Assembly (NCBI GenBank): GCA_009885665.1
Contig: VFKI01000091.1
Location: forward strand, 1 to 6,964
Length of the DNA stretch: 6,964 bases
Direction of reading: 5' to 3'
DNA from: Gammaproteobacteria bacterium
Lineage (GTDB): Bacteria; Pseudomonadota; Gammaproteobacteria; DSM-16500
The position numbers and the translations under genes are program-made. Positions 1 through 6,181 of this stretch are shown here, one piece after another (the stretch's first letter is position 1; each line of letters begins with the position of its first letter). The notes under the pieces were generated by a model. That model saw only the letters and a list, made by a program, of their open reading frames with translations. It did not search any database and had not been told where the DNA came from.

Positions 1-85
1 ACCATCTTTCAGTAACCCCCTCCCCTAGAAAAAAGGGGACATTTCTAAATTGCCTGGAGGGGGACATTTCTATTTTGCTCCGACA
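1..85. mobile_element. probable terminal end of an insertion sequence (partial)
   Basis: The 13-base motif GGGGACATTTCTA occurs twice, at 35-47 and 60-72, 25 bases apart. Read on the minus strand, the segment begins TGTCGGAGC at 85 and runs into two copies of TAGAAATGTCCCC. Insertion sequences of the IS21 and IS481 types have TG...CA termini, and IS21-type ends carry repeated transposase-binding motifs just inside the tip. The body of the element would lie to the left of the window. No transposase reading frame and no second end are visible, so neither the target duplication nor the family can be established. It could instead be a solo end or a non-autonomous remnant. Confidence 0.35.
35..72. 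repeat. pair of 13-bp direct repeats
   Basis: GGGGACATTTCTA is present at 35-47 and again at 60-72. The copies are preceded by G- or A-rich sequence and followed by AAT or TTT, so similarity continues weakly as an AT tract. The spacing and shared orientation suit tandem protein-binding sites at a transposon end. Confidence 0.6.
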
Positions 86-210
86 GAAAGAAACTATCGA
101 TTTTCGGTATCTACTACAAAAGATCGGTTAGAGGAACTCAGTACGCGGTAAACTGCATTGATCGATTCTCAGATAAATAAATTGGCACTCATGCTCCGTC
201 AATAAAAAAA
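86..210 (+). other. non-genic stretch; possible tail of a disrupted reading frame
   Basis: This stretch lies between the putative insertion-sequence end and the stop codon of ptsP and holds no complete gene. An open plus-strand frame with no ATG runs from 49 to a TAA at 178-180. Its last residues read VNCIDRFSDK. It could be the C-terminal remnant of a gene cut off by the inserted element, but 43 open codons are easily met by chance. A run of T on the minus strand (plus positions 204-210) directly follows the ptsP stop, without a GC-rich hairpin in front of it. Confidence 0.15.
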
Positions 211-2490
211 CTACCGCCTGCCCGCTCGCACCAATTTTTCTAACCCCGCGGCTTCCAGCGCCAACTCCATATGACACCGAATCATCACAGGGCTTTCCAT
301 CGCAAGCACTTCATTTAATAGTTGGCTCGCCTGTTGACGCGTGAAATGACGTAGCACCCATTTAATACGCGTCAAAGAAGATGCACTCATGCTCAACGAA
401 TCAAACCCCATCGCCACCAACAATACAGCAGCGACTGGATCACCCGCCATTTCACCGCAAATACTGACATGGCGACCCTCCTGGTGGCCCGCCTCCACGA
501 CTTGCAAAATGGCGCGCAATACCGCTGGGTGCAATGGATCAAACAAACCCGCCACCCGTGCATTATTACGATCAACGGCCAATAAATATTGTGTTAAATC
601 ATTACTACCCACCGACAAAAAATTCACGCGCCGCGCAATAATGCGCGCTTGATATACTGCTGCCGGCACTTCTATCATGACACCCATTGCCGGCATAACA
701 ATATCCGGCATATCTTCACATACTTCAGCGTACGCTTTATTAATCAGCCGTAAAGCTTCATCAATTTCGCTTGCATCTGTGATCATCGGCAACATGATCT
801 GTAAATTATTAAAGCCGCGACTGGCGCGCAACATCGCACGCACTTGCGTCAGAAAAATATCCGGATGATCTAACATGACGCGAATACCGCGCCAACCCAA
901 GAAGGGATTGTCTTCATGCACAGGGAAATAAGGTAATAATTTATCGCCGCCAATATCCAGCGTACGCATCGTCACAAAACGCGGCGCAAATGAAGCGAGT
1001 AATTGGCGATACATGATGCGCTGCTCTTCACCCGATGGAAAACGGTCGCGAATTAAAAACGGTGTTTCGGTACGATATAAGCCGACACCTTCCGCACCAG
1101 CGGCCAATGATAGACTGACATCCAGCCCCAGCCCTGTATTCACCAACAAACCAATCAATTCACCATCCGCCGTTTGCGCAGGCTGATCTCGCAGCGATTC
1201 CAGCGAATCACTTAAATCCCGCTCAGCTGCCGCCAATTGTTCGAATTCTTCCAATAATTCACGTGCCGGCGATACATACACCTGTCCATAAAAACCATCG
1301 ATAATAATGGTTTTATCTGCCAATGCTTGCACATTTAATTCACTGACACCCATTACCGTCGGTACGCCCATCGCGCGCGCCAAAATTGCAACATGCGAGC
1401 TGCCCGACCCTTTTACGGATACCAGTCCCGCTAAACACCCTTCTGGCACTTCTGCCAAATCCGCCGCGGTCAATTCTTCGCCAATTAAAATGGTGTTATC
1501 GCTATATTCAGGTAAATTGCGTTCATTTTTTTGTAAATATGCCAGCACACGATGACCTAAGTTACGAATATCTGCCGCACGCTCACGTAAATAATCGTCA
1601 TCTACACTTTCCAATCGCGCGACATGCGCATCAATCACCGACCGTAATGCGCCTTGCGCCCAATTACCCTGGCGAATAGCCGCCACAATATCTGCGCCCA
1701 AATCGGTAATATCCAATAATTGTTGATAGGCGGCGAATAGTTCGCGCTCTTCACTGGGCAAATGTTCATAAATACGCTCGCCCAAAATACGAAATTCTTC
1801 CTGACTCGCCGCTAACGCTGTTTCCAACAAGCGGATTTCTGATTCGATGTCATCTGGCGCGCGATCGGGCACACTGGCAAGATCGGCGCTAAACGTCACC
1901 ACCACACCGGTACCAATACCCACACCGGGCGCGCCCGATATACCGGCATAAGATTCTTCCGCAGGTTGTTGATTAACTTGATGACTATCGAGCAAACGCG
2001 CGACTTCACCCGTCGCCTCAGCATGCGCTATTACGGCAGCAAGCTGCGCGGCCAGCGTAACCAAAAAGGCTTCTTCTGCATCATCATAACGGCGGGGCGT
2101 ATGCTGTTGCGCAATGACGACACCCAATACTTGACGATGATAAATGACTGGCGCACCCAAAAAAGCGTGATAACTTTCTTCGCCCACTTCCGGCACATGC
2201 AAAAATCGTGGATGCTTGGGCGCATCACTGACGTTCAATGGCTCTTCGCGCTCACCCACGAACCCAATCAAACCTTGGCCAACGGGCACGCGCACCTTGC
2301 CAATCGCCAGCGGATTCAAGCCACTCGTCGCTAATAACACATGCTCGCCGTGACGGCGATCCAGTAAAAAAATTGAGCACGCTTCAGTATTCAATGCTTC
2401 CGCAACGCACTTAACCATAATATCCAGCGCGCTGCGAAACTCTGGCGCAGCAACCACTTCCTGAATAATACGGCGTAGCGTTTTTAGCAT
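211..2490 (-). CDS. ptsP: phosphoenolpyruvate-protein phosphotransferase PtsP (enzyme I of the nitrogen PTS)
   Basis: This cytoplasmic enzyme takes phosphate from phosphoenolpyruvate onto a histidine and passes it to NPr (PtsO) and then to EIIA-Ntr (PtsN), a regulatory relay linked to nitrogen and potassium status. The 759-residue product matches the family length (about 750). An N-terminal GAF sensor domain spans roughly residues 17-160, and the NPr-binding region follows. The phosphorylated histidine is H366 in GSGSSHVAILARA. In the C-terminal PEP-binding barrel I see LYRTE (471-475), RTLDIGGDK (509-517), GSNDLTQY (628-635) and the catalytic cysteine C678 in SICGEMAGDP. The start at 2490 gives the typical N-terminus MLKTLRRIIQEV and has AAGGA about 10 bases upstream. 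An in-frame ATG at 2649 would add 53 atypical residues inside rppH and is rejected. The gene follows rppH by 22 bases, so co-transcription is likely. All key residues are present. Confidence 0.96.
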   Translation of the reverse strand: MLKTLRRIIQEVVAAPEFRSALDIMVKCVAEALNTEACSIFLLDRRHGEHVLLATSGLNPLAIGKVRVPVGQGLIGFVGEREEPLNVSDAPKHPRFLHVPEVGEESYHAFLGAPVIYHRQVLGVVIAQQHTPRRYDDAEEAFLVTLAAQLAAVIAHAEATGEVARLLDSHQVNQQPAEESYAGISGAPGVGIGTGVVVTFSADLASVPDRAPDDIESEIRLLETALAASQEEFRILGERIYEHLPSEERELFAAYQQLLDITDLGADIVAAIRQGNWAQGALRSVIDAHVARLESVDDDYLRERAADIRNLGHRVLAYLQKNERNLPEYSDNTILIGEELTAADLAEVPEGCLAGLVSVKGSGSSHVAILARAMGVPTVMGVSELNVQALADKTIIIDGFYGQVYVSPARELLEEFEQLAAAERDLSDSLESLRDQPAQTADGELIGLLVNTGLGLDVSLSLAAGAEGVGLYRTETPFLIRDRFPSGEEQRIMYRQLLASFAPRFVTMRTLDIGGDKLLPYFPVHEDNPFLGWRGIRVMLDHPDIFLTQVRAMLRASRGFNNLQIMLPMITDASEIDEALRLINKAYAEVCEDMPDIVMPAMGVMIEVPAAVYQARIIARRVNFLSVGSNDLTQYLLAVDRNNARVAGLFDPLHPAVLRAILQVVEAGHQEGRHVSICGEMAGDPVAAVLLVAMGFDSLSMSASSLTRIKWVLRHFTRQQASQLLNEVLAMESPVMIRCHMELALEAAGLEKLVRAGRR

Positions 2491-2512
2491 CGTGATTTTA
2501 TCCTTATGATAT

Positions 2513-2986
2513 CTACGGTAATACGATACGCGAAAATTCTTGCATCGCTTGGCGATAGACGCGCCGCTTGAATGACACGACTTGCGACAAAGGATACCAA
2601 TACGGCACCCATTCCCACGCATCAAATTCCGGCGAATCCGTGGCCGCAAGGTTAATACACTCCTCCGGGGTGACTAATTGCAATAAAAACCATTTCTGTT
2701 TTTGGCCTATGCATAATGGCTGAGCGTGCTGACGCACCAGCCGACCGGGCAGACGATAGCGCAACCAGCGGCGCGTAGCGGCCAATACCCTAACATTTTC
2801 CGATTTTAAGCCGGTTTCTTCCCATAACTCGCGATACATCGCTTGCTCGGGTGTTTCAGCATCGATGATACCGCCCTGCGGAAATTGCCAGCCGGGGCGA
2901 CCGATGCGTTTAGCCAGAAACAATTGGCGCCGATCATTGATCAGCATGATGCCTACGCCCTGTCTGAAACCTTCGTGATCTATCAT
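2513..2986 (-). CDS. rppH: RNA pyrophosphohydrolase RppH (Nudix hydrolase)
   Basis: RppH removes pyrophosphate from the 5' end of transcripts (triphosphate or diphosphate RNA), leaving a monophosphate that stimulates RNase E decay. It acts in the cytoplasm. The 157-residue protein carries a complete Nudix box at residues 38-60, G-x5-E-x7-REL-W-EE-T-GL, with metal-binding glutamates E53, E56 and E57. E120 in the SPEFD segment sits where the E. coli enzyme has its additional catalytic glutamate. Family hallmarks include FRQGVGI near the N-terminus, GWQFPQGGI, IGQKQKWFLL and YWYPLSQVVSFKR. It is slightly shorter than the E. coli protein, lacking that protein's poorly conserved basic tail. The start at 2986 gives the standard MIDHEGFRQGVG; a weak AGGT lies about 10 bases upstream. 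It is the first gene of a probable rppH-ptsP operon and is divergent from the small His/Cys-rich gene. Confidence 0.97.
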   Translation of the reverse strand: MIDHEGFRQGVGIMLINDRRQLFLAKRIGRPGWQFPQGGIIDAETPEQAMYRELWEETGLKSENVRVLAATRRWLRYRLPGRLVRQHAQPLCIGQKQKWFLLQLVTPEECINLAATDSPEFDAWEWVPYWYPLSQVVSFKRRVYRQAMQEFSRIVLP

Positions 2987-3029
2987 GGCAGGTTACCTAA
3001 TCTGTGCCGTTACTTGTTGTCATTATGCC

Positions 3030-3057
3030 ATTATTTCCGGCAAGGCGCTTGGGTCAA
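3030..3057 (-). promoter_or_regulatory. candidate sigma-70 promoter for rppH-ptsP
   Basis: On the minus strand a -35 box TTGACC (plus 3052-3057) is separated by 16 bases from a -10 box AATAAT (plus 3030-3035). Each matches consensus at 5 of 6 positions. The start of transcription would fall near 3023, leaving a leader of roughly 37 bases before the rppH ATG. Found by eye in an AT-rich region, so chance matches are possible. Confidence 0.4.
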
Positions 3058-3105
3058 TTAAGCGGGATGTCACCGAGCAATTCTAAAAATATCGACTATA
3101 GTTCA

Positions 3106-3129
3106 AGTGAGCGTTATTTGACGCTCACT
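3106..3129. promoter_or_regulatory. perfect 9-6-9 inverted repeat, candidate operator
   Basis: AGTGAGCGT at 3106-3114 is the exact reverse complement of ACGCTCACT at 3121-3129, with a 6-base centre TATTTG. The right arm ends on the first base of a TATAAT box (3129-3134), so the dyad occupies the -35 and spacer region of the promoter for the small gene at 3158. No T-run follows on either strand, which argues against an intrinsic terminator. The best reading is a binding site for a dimeric regulator. A metal-responsive one would suit the gene, but that is inference, and I do not recognise the half-site. Confidence 0.5.
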
Positions 3130-3134
3130 ATAAT
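3129..3134 (+). promoter_or_regulatory. TATAAT -10 box for the His/Cys-rich gene
   Basis: A perfect TATAAT lies 23 bases before the ATG at 3158. No -35-like hexamer exists at 16-18 bases upstream: at a 17-base spacer the hexamer is AGTGAG, which is part of the inverted repeat. A good -10 without a -35, overlapped by a dyad, is what activator-dependent or tightly controlled promoters often look like. Transcription would begin around 3141, with a very short leader. Confidence 0.4.
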
Positions 3135-3147
3135 ATATCCAACTATG

Positions 3148-3153
3148 AGGAGG
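3148..3153 (+). promoter_or_regulatory. strong ribosome binding site AGGAGG
   Basis: A full AGGAGG lies 4 bases before the ATG at 3158. The spacing is somewhat short but usable. It is the strongest Shine-Dalgarno sequence in the window and is a main reason to accept the 66-codon gene as real. Confidence 0.7.
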
Positions 3154-3157
3154 CGTT

Positions 3158-3358
3158 ATGCGCTACTTGCTCGGTGTTTTTATCGCATTGCTCATCACGT
3201 GCTGCGCAGTTGGCGCACATGCCAAAGGCCAAATGTATACCCCTCCCATGCATACGGCCGCGCCCATGCATACGGCGCATGGTCACCACGCACATGGCTG
3301 CCATCATCACTGTCACGATTGCCATTGCGATTGCGATTGCCCCTGCCATCACCGCTAA
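3158..3358 (+). CDS. small exported His/Cys-rich protein, putative metal-binding peptide
   Basis: I do not recognise this 66-residue protein as a named family. Residues 1-22 look like a Sec signal peptide: a short basic start (MRY), a hydrophobic core LLGVFIALLIT, and an AHA cleavage motif before K23. The predicted 44-residue mature part has 13 His, 7 Cys and 3 Met. Its first half carries PMHTAA then PMHTAH; its end alternates Cys with His, Asp or Pro (HCHDCHCDCDCPCHHR). Such density of soft and borderline ligands suggests binding of copper, zinc, nickel or a similar ion in the periplasm or outside the cell; this is inferred from composition only. Seven cysteines are odd in number, so not all can pair as disulfides within one chain. 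A strong AGGAGG and a TATAAT box precede it. It stands alone between divergent rppH and the SNF2 gene. A lipoprotein alternative (LITC at 12-15) is weak because Thr precedes the Cys. Confidence 0.72.
   Translation: MRYLLGVFIALLITCCAVGAHAKGQMYTPPMHTAAPMHTAHGHHAHGCHHHCHDCHCDCDCPCHHR
3245..3276 (+). repeat. internal 14-bp repeat at 18-bp period in the His/Cys-rich gene
   Basis: CCCATGCATACGGC occurs at 3245-3258 and 3263-3276. The offset of 18 bases preserves the reading frame, and the copies encode PMHTAA and PMHTAH. Identity at the DNA level, not only in protein, suggests a recent in-frame duplication of a metal-ligand unit. Confidence 0.75.
3317..3340 (+). repeat. hexanucleotide repeat (G/C)ATTGC x4
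   Basis: Four 6-base units (GATTGC, CATTGC, GATTGC, GATTGC) run in frame and encode DCHCDCDC. Every unit adds one cysteine and one Asp or His. Slippage of such a short unit would change the number of cysteines without a frameshift. Confidence 0.7.
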
Positions 3359-3377
3359 AAGAAGCGTTCCAGCTTGC

Positions 3378-3406
3378 ATGACAATTGCACGCACGTCGGG
3401 TACAAT
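3378..3406 (+). promoter_or_regulatory. candidate sigma-70 promoter for the SNF2-SWIM pair
   Basis: ATGACA at 3378-3383 (5 of 6 to TTGACA) is separated by 17 bases from TACAAT at 3401-3406 (5 of 6 to TATAAT). Transcription would start near 3413, about 35 bases before the ATG at 3448. No intrinsic terminator separates it from the small gene upstream, so read-through from that gene is also possible. Confidence 0.45.
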
Positions 3407-3447
3407 CCTGCCCACAATAGCAGATATTTTTCGGCAAACATCGTGCA

Positions 3448-6168
3448 ATGACAAAAGAAATTGTAGCAGCACACCTCAGCCTTACGCTCACGCCTTCAGG
3501 TCGGCTTATGCTTGAGGAAAGCATTCCCGAACCAGACGCCCTACCGGTACGTGTGGCTGATAAAATTCGTGACATTTTTGCCGTCGATGATGCTATTGGC
3601 TTACTTAGACTGGGATTAATCGATTTCACCGCATCATTACCCGATAGTCTGGCGTTTTGGCAGCAATTTTCAAAATGTTTTATTACCGCCGCCTGCCACC
3701 AAGGTAGAAGCGTCGTCACGCCAGACATCCCATTTCCATCCGAAGAAATCACTGCGCTAATTACCGAAGCGCCTTTTATGCGTGGCGGAGAATATCTAAA
3801 TTTAGACATAGCGCAGCGTTTATGGGAAAAATTAACCATCACCCTTTGCCAAGAAGTCGCGGAATTTGATGGCCAGCTAGAAGCGTATTTTCAATCTTGG
3901 CATGCCGCTTGGCACACTGTCGGTCGCGTATGTTTTCATCTAGCAGAAAATAAAGGGAATACGGATTTACCTTTTGCTTTTATGGCAACTTATACCACCG
4001 GCTTATCCGCCAGTGCGCGCGCGCAACATTTACCCTTAGGACGCGCATTACAAGAATATGCCGAGCCGCATAAAAAATCACAATTATTAGCATTATTATT
4101 ACCCATTCAAAAAGCAGCAGAACACAGCCCTTTTTTAAAAAATCTCATTGACACTAGCGCCATTTTTCAGCCACAAGCATTTGCGGCACGCGAGGCTTAT
4201 CAATTTCTAAAAGATATTCCGCATTTCGAAGCCGCGGGCGTACTGGTACGCGTTCCGAATTGGTGGACACCCAAACGTCCGCCGCGCCCAACAATTCAAG
4301 TCGCCATCGGTGAGGCGCAAACTGCTATGGTCGGTATGAATGCTTTGCTTGATTTTAATATGCATCTTACGCTACCGGATGGTGAACGCTTAACGGATGC
4401 CGAGCTCACCGAAGTCCTCGCACAAACAGACAATCTGGTACAAATTAAAGGACAATGGGTTGAAGTGGATCGCGATCAGATTGGGCATGTGCTGACACAC
4501 TGGCGCGCCATTGAAAAACACATTAAAAAAGATGGGTTATCCTTTGCCGAAGGATTACGCTTATTAGCCGGCGTACCCAGTCGTCAAGCGGACAGGCAAA
4601 TGGCCGCGCCCGTTGCCGAATGGTCGCGCGTCATGGAAGGTGAATGGTTACATCAAGCGCTCGCACAATTGCGCCAGCCTGATTTTAAAAACCATGAAAA
4701 TTTATTGGCGATATTGCAGCAGCATCTCAACGCACAATTACGTCCCTATCAACAACTCGGCGTAAAATGGCTATGGAGTTTATATCATCTCAAACTGGGC
4801 GGTTGTTTGGCTGATGATATGGGGCTCGGTAAAACGATTCAAGTATTATCCCTGTTATTATTAGCTAAATATAAAAATAAAGTCTCAAAACAATTTCATC
4901 ATTTATTAGTATTACCAGCCTCCTTGCTGGGCAATTGGCAAGCCGAAATTCAACGCTTTGCGCCCACGCTCACGATTGCCATAGCGCATAGCTCAGCATC
5001 CCAAACAGCCGCAGATATGTCGGCAGATTTAGTCATGACCACCTATGCAACACTGCATCGCTTGGCATGGCTATCTGAAGTTGACTGGGATATGGTTATA
5101 TTGGATGAAGCACAAGCGATCAAAAATCCAACCGCCAAACAAACACGCGCAATAAAAGCATTAAAAAGTAAAGTGCGCTTTGTCTTAACCGGCACACCGA
5201 TTGAAAATAGATTACTAGATCTTTGGTCGTTGTTTGATTTTGTTGCGCCCGGCTTATTGGGCAGCAGTCGTGCGTTTGCAGATTATGGTAAAGCTTCGAA
5301 ACAAGATCATGGCAACCATGGCGTATTTTACGCAGCGGTGCGCCGACTCGTCAGTCCGTATATTTTACGGCGACTCAAAAGCGATAAATCCATTATTCAA
5401 GACTTACCCGATAAAACTGAAATCAATGCATGGTGTTCACTGAGCAAACCACAAGCCGCCCTCTATCAGCATGCCGTAAAAGAATTGGCGCAAAAATTAG
5501 AAAAAAGCCGTGATGATATTCAGCGCCGCGGCTTAGTTTTATCTTATCTCATGCGTTTAAAACAAATTTGCAATCATCCCGATCAGTGGTTGGGGCATGG
5601 TGATTATATTGCAGCGTCAAGTGGTAAATTCCTGCGTTTAAAAGAATTATGTAGCATCATCGCTGAAAAACAAGAAAAAGTATTGGTATTCAGCCAATTT
5701 CGCGAAATCATTCCCGCGCTCGCCGCCACCTTAACTAACATCTTTGGCCGCCCTGGCGTAACATTAGATGGGCAAGTGCCGATTAAAGAACGCAGTAAAC
5801 GCGTTGCACAATTTGCGGATGAACAAGGCCCGCCTTTTTTTGTCTTATCCCTTAAAGCAGGCGGCGCCGGACTGAATCTTACTGCTGCATCACATGTCAT
5901 TCATTTCGATCGTTGGTGGAATCCCGCAGTTGAAAATCAAGCCACCGATCGCGCTTATCGCATTGGCCAGAAAAAAAATGTATTAGTCCATAAATTTATT
6001 TGTCGCGGCACAATAGAGGAAAAAGTAGATGCCTTGCTCACGGCTAAAAAAACGCTCGTCAACGATATCCTTGAACAAAGCGGCGAAACAAACTTAACCG
6101 CGCTGTCGAATACTGAATTACTCAAGATTGTTGCGCTCGATATTCATACTGCATTAGACGAAAAATAA
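3448..6168 (+). CDS. SNF2-family ATPase/helicase-like protein with N-terminal SNF2-associated region
   Basis: This 906-residue protein is a superfamily 2 ATPase of the SWI2/SNF2 type, expected to hydrolyse ATP while translocating on double-stranded DNA and displacing bound proteins. The C-terminal half has the motifs in order: LRPYQQLGVKWL (from about 431), Walker A MGLGKT (458-463), Walker B DEAQ (553-556), LTGTPIEN (580-587), motif V LKAGGAGLNL (802-811) and motif VI QATDRAYRIGQ (831-841). Residues 1-420 lack these motifs and resemble the helicase-associated N-terminal region (DUF3670 type) of bacterial SNF2 proteins paired with SWIM genes, such as Bacillus YwqA. The ATG at 3448 has no clear Shine-Dalgarno; the next, at 3508, has AGG nearby, but starting there would remove the segment SLTLTPSGRLML that looks conserved, so I keep 3448. 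An in-frame stop at 3418 limits any upstream extension. The catalytic core appears intact. The cellular role of this subfamily is poorly known. Confidence 0.93.
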   Translation: MTKEIVAAHLSLTLTPSGRLMLEESIPEPDALPVRVADKIRDIFAVDDAIGLLRLGLIDFTASLPDSLAFWQQFSKCFITAACHQGRSVVTPDIPFPSEEITALITEAPFMRGGEYLNLDIAQRLWEKLTITLCQEVAEFDGQLEAYFQSWHAAWHTVGRVCFHLAENKGNTDLPFAFMATYTTGLSASARAQHLPLGRALQEYAEPHKKSQLLALLLPIQKAAEHSPFLKNLIDTSAIFQPQAFAAREAYQFLKDIPHFEAAGVLVRVPNWWTPKRPPRPTIQVAIGEAQTAMVGMNALLDFNMHLTLPDGERLTDAELTEVLAQTDNLVQIKGQWVEVDRDQIGHVLTHWRAIEKHIKKDGLSFAEGLRLLAGVPSRQADRQMAAPVAEWSRVMEGEWLHQALAQLRQPDFKNHENLLAILQQHLNAQLRPYQQLGVKWLWSLYHLKLGGCLADDMGLGKTIQVLSLLLLAKYKNKVSKQFHHLLVLPASLLGNWQAEIQRFAPTLTIAIAHSSASQTAADMSADLVMTTYATLHRLAWLSEVDWDMVILDEAQAIKNPTAKQTRAIKALKSKVRFVLTGTPIENRLLDLWSLFDFVAPGLLGSSRAFADYGKASKQDHGNHGVFYAAVRRLVSPYILRRLKSDKSIIQDLPDKTEINAWCSLSKPQAALYQHAVKELAQKLEKSRDDIQRRGLVLSYLMRLKQICNHPDQWLGHGDYIAASSGKFLRLKELCSIIAEKQEKVLVFSQFREIIPALAATLTNIFGRPGVTLDGQVPIKERSKRVAQFADEQGPPFFVLSLKAGGAGLNLTAASHVIHFDRWWNPAVENQATDRAYRIGQKKNVLVHKFICRGTIEEKVDALLTAKKTLVNDILEQSGETNLTALSNTELLKIVALDIHTALDEK

Positions 6169-6181
6169 GGAAAAAAACAAT

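Noticed and set aside
201..260. Intrinsic terminator for ptsP at the T-run just after its stop codon
   Set aside because: The minus-strand T-run is present, but I could not find a compact GC-rich stem in front of it; the only matching arms are four bases long with a very long loop.
2491..2649. Upstream in-frame extension of ptsP to an ATG at 2649
   Set aside because: The extra 53 residues lie inside rppH, are unlike any PtsP N-terminus, and the ATG at 2490 has its own AAGGA and begins with the family sequence MLKTLRRII.
3106..3129. The inverted repeat as an intrinsic terminator
   Set aside because: No run of T follows on either strand, and it lies upstream of both flanking genes, where no transcript needs ending.
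3158..3358. The small protein as a lipoprotein cleaved before Cys15
   Set aside because: The would-be lipobox LITC has Thr directly before the Cys, where Gly, Ala or Ser is expected; the AHA motif at 20-22 is a better cleavage site.
3004..3381. Plus-strand open frame of 125 codons overlapping the small gene
   Set aside because: It covers the promoter, dyad and small gene in another frame and has arginine/leucine-rich sequence typical of a shadow frame, without a ribosome binding site.
3143..3472. Minus-strand open frame of 109 codons with hydrophobic and Met/Ala-rich sequence
   Set aside because: It mirrors the His/Cys codons of the plus-strand gene (CAT and CAC read backwards as Met and Val codons). 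The plus strand has the signal peptide and AGGAGG.
3195..3842. Minus-strand open frame of 215 codons
   Set aside because: It is antisense to the small gene and to the clearly coding SNF2 start. Its sequence has no recognisable domain and it has no supporting start signals.
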